Part shown: in pieces, positions 1-12,900 of the stretch
How positions within the stretch are numbered: position 1 is the first letter of the stretch
How the letters are laid out: each line of letters opens with the position of its first letter
Origin: Berghia stephanieae
Taxonomy: Eukaryota; Mollusca; Gastropoda; Nudibranchia; Aeolidiidae
Direction: 5' to 3'
Length of the DNA: 64,000 bases
NCBI GenBank assembly: GCA_034508935.3
Contig: CM067455.1
Location: 3,040,209-3,104,208, forward strand
Position numbers and translations under genes: made by a program
Notes under the pieces: model-generated
What the model was told of the DNA's origin: nothing
Databases searched by the model: none
The model's input: the letters and a program-made list of their open reading frames with translations, nothing else

Positions 1-349
1 TTTTCATTTTCCTTCAAATAATTGTAATCTATGCTAAAAGTTGTACTGGATTACCAAATTTGAGAGAGTTAGCTTGATTAATAAAAAGTTATAGCCTCTC
101 AAAAATGGACCCACGAGCAAATTTGATTTTCACTCGTTTTGAGACAAAATTTCAAAAAATTGTAAAAATTTCAAATATCCATATTCTGAACTGAAAATTT
201 GGTTTTCTTCATGTCTCATAAGTATCTTCAATCGAGTCAAGTTTGAGGAAAATCAAAAGGGGTGTGGTTCCCAATTTCCGAAAATTTGGTCCACTTGACA
301 TGGAATGGCCCATTATTATTGTTATTTTCATTTGCATTAATTTTATATA
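1..349. other. AT-rich non-coding left edge
   Basis: No open frame of note. The sequence looks like decayed repeat DNA but has no recognisable ends inside the window. The bases at 348-349 are the TA that flanks the next element. Confidence 0.4.
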
Positions 350-1446
350 CAGTAGACTCCGGATAAGACGATGCCCAGGGGAACAGAAAATAAAATCGAC
401 TTAACCGAAAATCAGCTTAACTGGAGTGTAACCAAATGAGCAAAATAAATGTGTGCGAACCAAGCAAGCCAATCTAGAATAAGTATGGCCCTTCATGTCT
501 CGCTTTCCTCTGACGTTGCTTGGTCGCATTGAATTGACCAGAGAAGTAGTGGTGACGCTTCTTGTAAATCATTGAGACTGAATTGACTGGTGTGACAATT
601 TCCTCTGTGATGATTTTCTGTTGCATGCCAGGCTTTTCAACTGCATCGATCTATCTTTTCAGCGATAGGGTTGTCATCCTTCTGTTTGCCATTGTAGTTG
701 TAGACTTGACTTGATTTCTTGATTAAATTGATTAATACCAAGTTAACGATTGCACTCGTCAAGTTGGACGAACGATCACGTGGTCTTTCCCGTTCTCTCT
801 TCACAATAATTCAGAACGAAGATGAAGAGCCTGACTTTCACGATAGAAGATGAAAACGGTTAGGAATAATTGTTCTTTGATATTTATCATTTTGCAACAA
901 AAATAAAATATGTTGAAGAAATTGCGATTTGATCATTTTTCATTCGTGGGTGTAAATCGTTGACATTGCACTTTGTTCGATAAAAATCTGACAAAAATTA
1001 CGACTTTGGTGATAAAAAATGACTTCGATGACAATTATTGTAACTTTTAAAAATATTATGAATAATTTATAACTCCCTTTTTATTGTAATAGAGAGATAG
1101 GAACATACAAGTTATTTTTTCTGATGCGAAATTATTACTTTGTATAATATAGCACCAAGAAAAATGGCTGGTAAATAAATAAAAAAGAAAAAAGAATTGT
1201 GAGTCGAGCATCCGAAGTCTTTGACCAATCACAGGATCTCTAACCGGCAGGTCGAAACAAATACTCTACTCACCATCCATTTATTACGCTATTGTAAAAT
1301 GTAACACCTTTTTGAGTAGGCTTAATAGCTAAATTTTGATGAAAGAAAAATATATAGATCTGAGGAATTTGAAAGGCACATTGGTTTTATTTCAGAAAAA
1401 TCGGTTGAAAGCCAACTGTTTTGCGAATAAATTTGATTTAAAAAAT

Positions 1447-2233
1447 GGAACAGTGTATTCAGTCCACCGGAAATAAAAATATTTTAAAAGGACCAAATTT
1501 CGTCTATACTTACCTTACCGATTGATTACTCCGAAGAAAAACGAAACAAAAAAGAACAAACAAAATAAAAACCCAACGAAAAAAAAAGAAGAAAAAAAAG
1601 AGAACAACTTTATAGTTATAGAGTCTTGAATATGTTTAAGGGAGCATCAGAGAGAGAGAGGGGTGGGAGAGATTAGAGATAGAGAGAGATAGATAAAGGG
1701 AGAGAGAGAAAGAAAGAAAGAGAGAGAGAGGTTAAGGACTGCTTTGTAGCTACTTGTACTCGCCCTATTTTTTTTCATCTGAGGCACAGCCTTGCTCGAA
1801 GCCAGTGATCGATGTTAAAAGTGACCAAATAGAACCTTACTTGGGCAAATAATACTAAAACTCTGATCTCCTTGGAAAACTCATCAGTTTTGATAATTAC
1901 AAAAATTCTAACGGACCAGGAGAAATTTAAATTAGATATAAATGTTAATTTTAAATTAATTGGAGAAACAGTATTCTCTGTGAGGCCAATGGCTATCTGG
2001 CAGCAGAAGCCCGATTTCGAACAACCCTCAATCAAGACTTTCCGAGAGTAAATAAAACGCTGTAAATGATATCATTAAGCCGTTGAACTGCCATAAATTA
2101 TATGCCTGTCCATTTCTGATGATGCCTAGAATAGGTTCAGTATCAATGTTATCAGTAGCGTTTTAGGTCAGTATAGATGATATTTGGTCTTTTTTTTATG
2201 TTTTTACTTCCGGTGGACTGAATACACAGTTCC
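1447..2233. mobile_element. MULE-like MITE with 9-bp target duplication
   Basis: Both ends carry a terminal inverted repeat of about 33 bp: GGAACAGTGTATTCAGTCC and onward at the left, the same with two mismatches on the minus strand at the right. The flanks are TTAAAAAAT on each side (1438-1446 and 2234-2242), a 9-bp direct duplication typical of the Mutator superfamily. A related copy of the surrounding DNA near 48440-48456 has a single TTAAAAATTG at the same point, which acts as an empty site. The interior is non-coding and includes a GA-rich tract. Confidence 0.7.
1650..1731. repeat. GA-rich microsatellite
   Basis: Imperfect run of GA and GAGA/GATA units inside the MITE. Confidence 0.85.
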
Positions 2234-3314
2234 TTAAAAAATTGCATGTGTATATTTTAGCTTTTTTAAGCAAGTTTTTTATTTATCGGCCGATTTTCTT
2301 GATTTTTATCACGTTGATGTACTCGTTTGAGTCAAAAGAGTTTAAAACACAAATACCGTTTTTAGATTGCGAGTCCAGCCTTATTAATTAATTCATGAGG
2401 GTTGAGACAGTGATGTAATCATTACATACAAAACTTTGTGGTCCAAGCCACAGGGCTTTTGGTGTCACACTTTCAGTCAACTGTGTCCTTTGAAGATGTA
2501 CCGCCTTTATAAAGGCTCTCAAAGCTATGCAGCATCTGTACCACCGAGATCTCGTTCATAGCGTCGAGATGTGATGTAAGAAGGCTACATCTGGGTAACT
2601 TTTTTCTTGTATTTAGTCGATCGGTACGATTTTGTTAAGAGTCTAATAATTAAGTAGGATGGCCTGGGATGAGAAAAAAAAATAATAATAAAATGAAAAA
2701 TCTTGACTTGAAGTTATGACAATGTAAAATGTGAGATGGATAAATCAAAGCTATTAGATACTGCTTATGTACAATGAGAGCAGATGTCAGGCAAAGCACC
2801 TACGTTACGTCGGTGTGCGCCGATCGTTCGCGGATATTGTTAACTAATGGAAATTCTTACTGGTAGCATTTTTAGTCAATGGAAATACTTGTTTATTTGT
2901 GATTTTATTGTGGTCATGAGTGATAAGAACATCGACTTAAGCGACATCGACTTATGTGGAGTGTCTTCTTTTTTTTTATACTAATGTTATATAGGAAGAA
3001 AGGGGAGGGACCAAGAAAAAAAAATCAACTTAAGCAACGTCGACGTATCCAGAGTGCACTGTAATTATCAATAATTATAAAACAAAACAAACAAAAGCTA
3101 TACTGCCATGGGAAACTATTCAGACTGAGTCCGAATATTCTGTTGATTGCACATGTGCATTGGAATTTGAGTTTGAATAGTTTGAAATTATTGATTTGTG
3201 AAGCTATTTCTAGTGACATTTTCAATTTTGCCCTTGGAAACAATGAAGTTTTAACATTTCATGTAGGCAGCTCTGGTAAAGAGCCTTTTCCAATGCATCA
3301 ACTTTGCACCGCTG

Positions 3315-3316
<2 letters not shown>

Positions 3317-3403
<87 letters not shown>
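3317..3403. repeat. (TAG)n microsatellite
   Basis: About 29 near-perfect trinucleotide units. The long serine, valine and leucine frames here are products of the repeat, not genes. Confidence 0.97.
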
Positions 3404-3404
<1 letters not shown>

Positions 3405-4792
3405 CATATGGCTACACCTCCAAATTCCATCGAGTTGGAGGTGTGGGTCCAGGAGAAGGAAGAACCTTGTCTGGACGCCAGTTTGGATCATTCTTGGTCT
3501 GGACTCATCTTCAGCTGTTCCAGAAGGATTCGATCTAGGCTGGTATTACCTTCAGGGTCATGGCAGCGCACAAGCACCTGTACGACGGCAACGTGATGAT
3601 CCTTCTCAGGAGACCGCTGGAGTGGGACTCAAAAAGCCTGAAGACCATAAAGCCACACAAACATAAAAAGTAACGTTAAAGTTAATGGCAAATATCAAGA
3701 GTGCAATTTGGTAAATATTTGGACAATTATCTAAAACTACAATGATGCAGCAAATGTGAATAAATGGCATCAGTAGATTTTATTCTTTTAAAATATTAAA
3801 CATTTTTTCATGCTTTTTATTCTCCAGGTACTAATAATCAGAGTCCCATAGATGCCACCATCATCTTGATTTCAATTATCCCAAAACTTGTGACTTAGCT
3901 ATAGGCTCTGCAAACAATGCAAATTGAGGATAAAGAAGATTGACTTTTTAAAGAAAGTAAATTTATTGACTATCATTGAATTTGAGATTTGCAGAAGCTA
4001 TGTTGCTGGCCTGTTGAAGAGAATGTTTTCTAATTTCTCACATTTATGTTAATTTTTAAACTAATCAAATAATGGTTTTAATTTTAATGTTGCATTTTGT
4101 TTTCAATTCATCTCAAATTAGATTAAAAAGGTTATTCAGTGTGGATCTTACTGTTGAAATGACTTATTCGAGGGTTGAAGTTTCCAATGCTATGCTATCT
4201 GAACAAGAACAATAGGGAAAGTAGGGCAGGTAAGTTTTGAACTCGAGTTAGAGTGATACTAGGCTTCTGAAAGCTGTGGACTGTAAAAAAGTAATAAACA
4301 AACATGAATATAATGTCTTCTAAAAGAAAAAAAAAATACCAAACACGGAACATTTCGGGCTCAAAACCCTTCTTCAGCCAACAACAAAAAACAATAAAAA
4401 CATAAATACATTACTAAATTCCAGACAGACGAGAGACATTTTATGTTAAAATAATTTGTGAGTATTTTAAGCTATTTTATATCATTTTGAAGTTTTTAAA
4501 TTATTTTTAATGTATGTATACCAATTTTTGATCTTGTAAATCTTGTACCTGAAAGGCAATACCTATTTTTTAGCAATATTATTATGGAGGTTATGATAAA
4601 CAGCTTCAGGTGTCTTTGAGTTTGTTTACAATAGCAAAGAAACTGGAATGAATGAAATTATTTTAGATTGTTTTATATTGTCTCTTGGATTTCTTTTTAA
4701 TTTACTGTTGTTTCTATTTACATTAAAAAAAAAAAATTAGCAGATTTTTTTTCAATACTTTCATTCACTTGTTGAAACTGCTTTTCGACAGA
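3404..4792. other. upstream region of gene A, no gene seen
   Basis: 3404-3665 is GC-richer than its surroundings and may be an old repeat fragment. The rest is AT-rich. The short motif near 4346-4378 (cggaacatttcgggctcaaa, then cttcttcag) has similar relatives near 55790-55835 and 62340-62370, so it belongs to a dispersed repeat. A cag directly before the ATG at 4793 could be a splice acceptor, so a non-coding first exon may lie in this region. Confidence 0.5.
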
Positions 4793-4882
4793 ATGGATGC
4801 AAAACAGTTTGAACAACTGAGGAAAAATCTTCTATCTCTTTATGACGTTATTGTTGAAGAGATTTATCCTGGTTTAACTGAG
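4793..4882 (+). CDS. gene A exon 1: start of CARD-like domain
   Basis: ATG at 4793 opens 30 codons (MDAKQFEQLRKNLLSLYD and onward) and ends at the donor gag|gtaatg in phase 0. The pattern of an amphipathic first helix followed by a second helix with conserved leucines and isoleucines fits helices 1-2 of a CARD. The AG just before the ATG leaves open an upstream non-coding exon. Confidence 0.7.
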
Positions 4883-7800
4883 GTAATGATGGCTTACATT
4901 TGTTCCTTTATAGGTTTTGTGGTTAAATATGTCAACATTTTAAACTAAATACAACTCATTTTGCTTTTAGTCATACAGTCGGTGCTTCCAATCAGCCATA
5001 TTTTTACAGAAATCTGTACTTTCCTCATTATGAGGGAGAGAAGGAGAGCTGCTGCAAAAATATTTCAGACTTTTTGACTTTTCACTTTCACCTGTTAAGA
5101 GCACTGCTTTTATTCCATGTGTGTTTTTAGTTAGTTGCCCCAATGTCTAGATCTATCTCACACGCGCTATTGTCAAAACTTTAAAAAATTCCTTTCTTAT
5201 TTTTCTGTATATAAATGTTCTGTGTAACTGTACACTCAGCTCAATTGACACAAAAGGGCCTGGTGAATAACCAGAAATGTATGTCTTTCAAATTTTTTCT
5301 TCTTCTGATTTTCTAATTTTTGCACGCTTTTCAGTGTTACCAAACTCTTACTATAATGTTTTTCAATGCCTCAATACCAACAACTTTCAATAATGAAAGT
5401 AAAAGCCCATGTTAAGGTAAAAAATGAATGTATCACATATTCTGACAAAGGAAGTCAAGTGTTGCATGGCTAGTTTTATGAAATAAAAGAGTGTAAATAT
5501 TAAATTAAACAATGATAACTTTTAGAAAGAAAAAAAAATCAAGCTTCCATTATCTTGTATAGGTATGGCAGTGGTGCCAACCTCACATAAAAATTATGTA
5601 TTCTTAAGCATTTGCATTCATGCTACGCATTTTGCCGAGGATTTTATGCTTTATTCATTTTCTATTATTTAAGCATTTTTAACAAGCATACACTCTTCTT
5701 TGGTTTGTGATTGTATTTTTGACAGGGGATATTTTTTTTCTGTAAATCTTCTGCCTGTTTGTTCTTGGTTATTTATAATTTAGCTTATGATATCTTTAGG
5801 TTATGATTTTGATTTACATTTGTACTATTTTTGTTAGATTGCTTGTTTTTTTGTTTCAGCGGTCTCTCATATAACCTCAATTGTGTTGAAAGAGACCTAA
5901 AGCAACAAACAAAAAACAAAAAATACACTCTTTTTACTTACTGTTTTTACTTCTTTTTTTTTACTTAGGCCGCCCCTTGGGGCGCCCAACATGAGCCAAA
6001 AGTCTTCGCCATTCTGTCCTGTCCTCCATAAGTGTACGCAGCTCCCAGGTGTTGTCCATTCTTGTGTCATCTAGCAGACAGTCAATGTATGTTTTATTCT
6101 GCCTGCCTCTGTTTCTGGTTCTTTCAAGTGGTTCCCATAGCACAAGACTGCTTGCAATCTCCTCCTTGTGTCTCCAGAAGTGCCCCGCAAGTCTCAGTCT
6201 TCTCTGTTGTGCCTTCGAAGTCACTGGGGGGAGGTCACTGTAGAGCTCTTTATTTGACATGTTTTCCATGTACACTCTTTTAGTGTTCTTAAACACTTCA
6301 ATCTGTTGACCCAGGAGTACAATATAGAGCAGTAAAGTTAGGTGCCCCAAACGTAAACAATAACAAGTTGCTAGTGATTTCCGTTAGGGACCGGAATAAT
6401 TTACGCACAATATAGGTCTCCCAATTTTGTAGTTTGAGTTGTAGGCAAATACACTTTCAGTATTGAAAATATGTTTACATAAAATCTAACAGTTGCAGAA
6501 ATAATAATATAAGGCTAAATTATTATGAAAATCAGGCTCCGAATAATTCTCGTTTTGTTCACACCAGCGCAATAATTTGCTCTGGTCTAAAAATAGATAG
6601 ACTGTAACTTTTGATAAATTTTAGAAAATTTTACCTTTTGTTCCATAAAATATCCATATCTAGACATTATTTGATGCATGATCGAGTATTTATGAATATG
6701 TGTTTCTTTTGCCACCTAACAGCCAAATTTTAAAGGTTATTTTTTTCTATTATTTACATTGGAACGTGAGCTGTCAAGACAGGAACATGTGGTTTGCCAC
6801 ATGCTTCTCGACCTTTGTTTACGTTTGGGGCACCTAACTTTACTGCTCTATAATATTATCTGGTTGGATCATATCATATTTAGACATGGATTTTGGAAGT
6901 CGATACTATTTATACTTATATAATCTATAAAGGGTAAGTTTATTCATTAATTTAATATAAATATCGATTATAATATTGCTAGTATGGTTTAATTGGCCAT
7001 CATCAGATCTAACAATTATAGCATTTGAAAATCTTACTCATTTTCGCTCTGCATAATACACATTTTCATGGGCTAGGTTTAGCAGCACAGGATATTGCAT
7101 GCATTTGGAAGTTATTTGAATAAAAGATTATTCTCCAATTTTCCTTATGTTTTCATTTCAGCAACTTTGCACTGATGCAGATTTCAAAGCGGAGTTAGAG
7201 ATTATTCCCACGAACAAAGGTAAAATCGACAGACTATTACAAAAGCTGAGAGGTTTACCACCAGAAAAAAGACCTTTTGAGTAAGTTACTTAAAAACAAT
7301 AGTTTTGATTTATTTTTTTTTGCTAGTTTTATCTTCTAACAGAGTGAAACACTTTTGAATAGAGTGGAGAAAAAGCTTTAACGTAATTGATATCACTTGG
7401 TTATAAGACACCTGCTATTCTCAGATCCCACATTTCTCTCATTTTAATCCTAAAACTCTTTCTCAACTAATGTACTGGCTTTGTTGTTACGTAATTTACA
7501 TACCTGCCAACCCTTCCGCTTTTGACGGAATCATTTCCTATTTTCACTTTTCTTTTTCCACTAGTCCGCCATTGTCTCTTAAATTCCGATTTTCTTAAAT
7601 GATGATATTCGTAAGAAGAAGAAAAAAATGATCGCCAAAAAGGACATAAATAGGAAAATTTATTGCACCTCTTTCCCCCTTCCCCATTCCATTACCTAAT
7701 CAGAGCTGCCAGCCTACTGCAAAAAATGCGGAATTGTACGCATTTTCAGTGATTGTACGCTTGTACACATTTCCCCAAGATTGTACCCATTTTTAGTGTG

Positions 7801-9927
7801 CAGAGTCAATTCAGTTTTCTTTAGTTGTAATTCATATTATTACTAGCCTATTGAGAAACCTTGGTGACCAAGTGGATATTCATATATTTTTTGACCAATT
7901 ATGATCGTCATGCTGGGAGGTAGAATTCTGAAAGGATTGGATTATAGTCTTGGGAAAATCATTGTTGCTGCAATTGAGCTTGTGTGGTGTGACTTTATGT
8001 AATTATACCTTCCTCTTACTTTCACAATGGTTAGTTTCCATCGATTTCAGGATTGTACCCATTTTTATGAAATCTCCCCCATTTTGAGGTCCCATTGTAC
8101 ACATTCTCATCAGATGGGGTTGGCAGCTCTGCCTAATACATGTAATATGTAATTTTTTCAGCTGTGCCCGAATATTGTCTTTATGTGTTTGGAGGCAAAG
8201 CTGGTGTTGATTTTGATACAGAATTATCCATTGTTCAAAATAAGATTCCTATTTTTTGTCTCAAACTCCTATTTTCTGACCTTCTGATTCCACTTTTGGA
8301 ATATGAAGGGTGGCAGGTCTGAAATGTAGGGGGCCAAATCAGATGTCTCTCAGCAAGAGCCATTTTGTGACTGAAAATGATCTGTTGAACGTGATTGTAT
8401 TGAGTGATGTTTTCAATGGATGATTTGTGTTAGGATTATTATAATGCAATTTCAAAGTGATGTCAAATCTGAAAATAGAATTATTCAGGTCCATTAATCT
8501 TCCAACAATTGTCGGAGCTCCGACAGTCTGATTTTGCGCGATAAATTCTATTAAGTGCTGAAAAGTAAAAATAAAATTTGTAACATCAAAAGACATAACC
8601 AACAAAAAATAAAATAAAAGAGTTTTATTCCATGCCTCGAAAAAAATTTTTTGTTCTGTTTCGAACGCCAACTTAAATTAAAAAAAACAACATCTTTATT
8701 TGTCGCGTCAAAGACAAAACAAACTGGTCAGCTAGGTATATTATTATTCCATCTTGTCAGTGATCACCATTTGCTGTGCGTTCCACTAGACGTGGATGTA
8801 TTCACGGCCTACTGCCTACTATGCCACAGATGAGAGAGAGGGGTGACAGTGTCTTGTCTTGTTGCGAGTTGTCAAACACACACATAGTCAGTACTCAACT
8901 AACACACACAGTGTGTGTCGGACCGGGCCGTTTCTTTCTATTTTGCTACCGACACACATAACTTTTCCCAGTTGACAATCCTATGCTTTCCTTGTTTCCT
9001 TTGAAAGTCAACAGGAATGATGGATACCAAATAAATGTTTTTCTTTGAAAGGTGATTGACTGCTCTCAGTGGAAGTGGTTGTGATTGTTTATATTGTTCT
9101 CTTTTTCCTCCTTCACACATGACTGCACCTCCTCCTCCTCCTCTTCTTCTTCTTCTTCTTCTTCTTCTTCTTCTTCTTCTTCTTCTTCTTCTTCTTCTTC
9201 TTCTTCTTCTTCTTCTTCTTCTTTCTTCTTTTTCTTCTTCTTCTTCTTCTTCTTCTTCTTCTTCTTCTCTCTTCTTCTTCTTCTTCTTCTTCTTTTTCTT
9301 CTTCTTCTTCTTCTTCTTCTTCTTCTTCTTCTTCTTCTTCTTCTTCTTCTTCTTCTTCTTCTTCTTCTTCTTCTTCTTCTTCTTTTGCGGCGGTGATGGG
9401 AAAAATTTTTTATTCTCTATTGTCTTCTGGCACTTTTTTACTCACTTCATCTCTTGTTGTTACCAACATAAGTGCTTGCTCAACCCACTTTTCTGAATTA
9501 AAATTCACCCCATATACCTGAGCATATTCAATGTCTCAATTGTTTCTATGTTATATTTTTGTGTTGAGAATATTGGCTATTAAGCTTAACTGCTGGCCAG
9601 GTAACTTTGCGATGGTTGTGTGTGTTTGTACCCGCTACCTTCAGTAGTCGGTGAGAGAAGGCACTAATAATGAATGACCTGAGTTTGATACAAATTTTTC
9701 TGGATTCGTGGATAGCTCATACGGTAGAGTCACGATCTCAGGTGGAGTTGTCGTACCAATAAGGTCGCAGGTTCAAACCCCATCACCGCCGCAAAAATGT
9801 TTTATTCTCTATTGTCTTCTGGCACTTTTCTACTCACTTCACCTCTTGTTGTTTCTACTACATGTACTACTACTTCTATTACTACTTCTAATACTACTAC
9901 TATTACCACTACCACTATTACTACTTA

Positions 9928-9964
<37 letters not shown>

Positions 9965-12900
9965 GCTGCTGCTGTTACTACTGCTACTACCTTTCATAAA
10001 AAATAATAGTTAAACTACAATTCCTAACTGTTCTACAACTTTATTCCAATCACATTTTATCAATATTCTAATATAGTCTACATTTTATTCTATTTTACAC
10101 TCTATACTGCACGACACATCCCCCTTTTTAGATATTTTCATGAATTTCACACCTTTTATAATTATTTATTGTCATATTTCAATTCGCACATCCTTACAAA
10201 GGGGCATTCTATTTCCTGTCCCATCATTGTTTTTGTTTATTCACCTTAACTGCGCCATTCACACATCTCTCATTCGTCCATAGTGTTTCATTCATCGTGT
10301 TTTGTTCATAAAGGGGAAAACCAAAATGTCCCCAGTATCTGTCGTCTAATAAATTGGAGCTTACATTTCAATACTTACCATTATTTTCTCCTTCAAGCTT
10401 CAAGCAGCAACATTTTCATCAAAACAGAGGAATATTTGATTTTGAACTTTGGAAAAGTTCGACTCCCAAACTGAGGAATGAAGATTTCATTTTGGATGTA
10501 TTATTTTTATTTTCACTTTCGTTTTTCTCTCCTGTTTGTTTGGTCTGTGTGTATATATATTTGAACACAATATTCCAAAACAGAGATGCTTTCCGCATAT
10601 CAACGAAAAGCCACCTCCATTTACTACTTAAGAGCAAATTTTAAAAAGACCCAAAAAACAAAAAACGAATATTTATATGGCAATATCCACTACACATGCT
10701 CTAAGCGCTTTACAAGGGGTCCCTAGCCAACAGTAACACTTAACATGTAGGATGAGACAAGACGCCTGTTAGTCGATATTACCATTTTTTTTTTATAGAG
10801 ACAATGTTGTTAATGGCCAGGTACTCATTTTACACCTAAGTACGGTGAGAGAATGAGAGTAAAGAACCTTAGTCAAGGTCAAGGACTCAACTATGCACTG
10901 CTAAGAGTGACTCTCAAACCCTGGACTTTCTGGTCTGAAGGCGAGTGCCATACCACAAGACCAAATGGCCGCACATGCTAAAAGATCCCTGAATTAGAGA
11001 CAACAAGAACAATGACAGTAATGTAAACTAAAACAAAGAAAAAAGTCTCAAAATATGATACTTACTTACTACTTAATCCTCTTCGGGCCTTGAGGCACAT
11101 AGGGTATCCACCAGACATATCCATTTTTTGCGATCGGCTGCTTTTGCGGTGGCTGTATTCCAGGACAGGCCTGCTTCCTTTAATTCTTTCTCCATGGTCC
11201 TTCGCCAGGTTTCTTTGGGTCTTCCCCGCTTTCTCTTCCCATCTGCTGTCCAGTACAAGACTGTCTTGGGAAGTGACCCTTTTTCCATTCTGGCCACATG
11301 CCCCAGCCAACGCCATCTTCTTCTTTTTATTTGCCTTTCAATGCTAGTGCAGTCAGCTTTCTTTAATAGATCCACTGTTATTATTTTTGTAGGCCAAAAT
11401 AAATTAAAAATTCTTTTTAAACACTTGTTCTGAAAGGCTTCTAGTTTCTGTATTAAGGAGGATGTCATTTTCCAGCTTTCACTTCCATAAAGCAGTACAC
11501 TTAAAACATTGCTCTTGCATATTTTCAGCTTTGTCTTTCTCATTATTTGCTTTGATTTCCAAAAGTTTTTCAGCATGCTGAAAGCCTGGTTTGCCTTTTG
11601 AATTCTGTGCTTGATATCGTGTTCTGCATTTCCGTCGTCTGTTATTTTGGATCCGAGGTAGAAGAACTCTGTTACCTCTTCAATTATATGTTCATCTATC
11701 CTAATTTCACTGTCATGTTTGGATTCACCCTAATTTACACAGTCTTATCGAAATTTATTTTCAGTCCAATTTTCGAGGCGTTCTTGTGTAGTACGTTTAG
11801 TTTCTCTGAGGCGTCTCTGTGTGTACTGGAAACTAACGCGATATCATCTGCGTGGTCTATATCTTCCAGAAAGGATGTCCGTGTCCAGCGAATGCCTCTC
11901 TTCTTACCATCAATTGTATTTTTCATGAGCCAGTCTCGAGCCAGGATAAACAGAAGCGGTGAGAGTATGCAGCCTTGTTTTACACCAGTTGTTACATTAA
12001 AGCCGTCTGTTAAATTGTTACCACAGATCACTTGGCATTGATAGTTGCTGTACATTGCTCAAAATATGATGCTAGTCTGTAATCACATGATCTTGTCTTT
12101 TTACCTTTAGGTCTCTCATGGGTGCTCTGAGGTCAAGTGGATCTAAGTACTATGCTGATATTGCTGATAAAATTGAAGGCACGGCTACAGTAGCTGATTC
12201 TTCTGTAAAAGCTAGAGGTGAGAAAATGCAAATGTTGCTGGATGGAGTTCGAAGTAGGATATAACAATGAAAGAAGAAGAAAAAATACAAGCTTAGACTT
12301 GTTTTTTTGTTTTTACGATTTTATGGCATTTGCAACACATGTAGGTCATATTAGCACCATTAAAAAGTTCTACTATTGCAGTTAAAGCACCCAAGAAAAA
12401 GTAAGACAAAGGGGAATCAGTTCAAATAGGCAACAGACGCAGATTCTAAGAGCATACTTTCACTGTACTAAGTTTGAGATCACCTAACTGTCTCATCCAG
12501 ACACCAGAACATGATCCCACCAAGAGGAATACACGCAAAAGTTCACAAGACTTGCTCAAAACAAATAAAAAACATAACTCTCAGTACATAGCAGAGATAT
12601 GATTTAGAAGGGAAAAATTATCACCTCCCAAAATTAACACTTTATACTTGACTGCTTCTGGTCCTCCCCCATTAAATCACAAACTCAAATGATTGAGTCA
12701 CATTTTGATCATTAATAAAATAAAAAGCTATTTTTTTGTTATAGTTACTGTAAGAGGGAAATAGTTGTCTTGTTTGCCTCTTAGAATAATACCCCGAGTG
12801 TTTTGAAATATTTAATTTTGTCTGGTTATTCTAATGTGTCCAAATAAAATACGTGAGCATTAATTTAACACAATAACCCATGGAAGGACTCAAAACGCTT

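Larger units (their letters stand above)
350..3061. mobile_element. pogo/Tigger-like TIR element, non-autonomous
   Basis: The left end starts CAGTAGACTCCGGATAAG after a TA dinucleotide. The right end, read on the minus strand, starts CAGTGCACTCTGGATACG and is followed by TA at 3062-3063. The two ends match at most positions, and both resemble the CAGT-type termini of pogo/Tigger elements, which duplicate TA. The sub-terminal DNA repeats the theme of cgacttaagcgac (2935-2953 and 3025-3045). The interior has no transposase frame. It contains a MULE-like MITE (1447-2233), and a segment (about 880-2330) that recurs at 47.8-48.5 kb. Confidence 0.5.

Noticed and set aside
3143-3538. Long frames of poly-V, poly-S and poly-L
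   Set aside because: They exist only because the (TAG)n repeat is open in several frames on both strands. No start context or domain.
3404-3665. Protein-coding exon in the GC-richer block
   Set aside because: The frames have no recognisable motif, and one depends on the (TAG)n repeat for its start. The block could be an old repeat.
6032-6283. Plus-strand Cys/Ser-rich frames
   Set aside because: Shadows of the LINE C-terminal region on the minus strand.
9056-9496. Poly-S/poly-L/poly-F frames
   Set aside because: Products of the (TTC)n tract.
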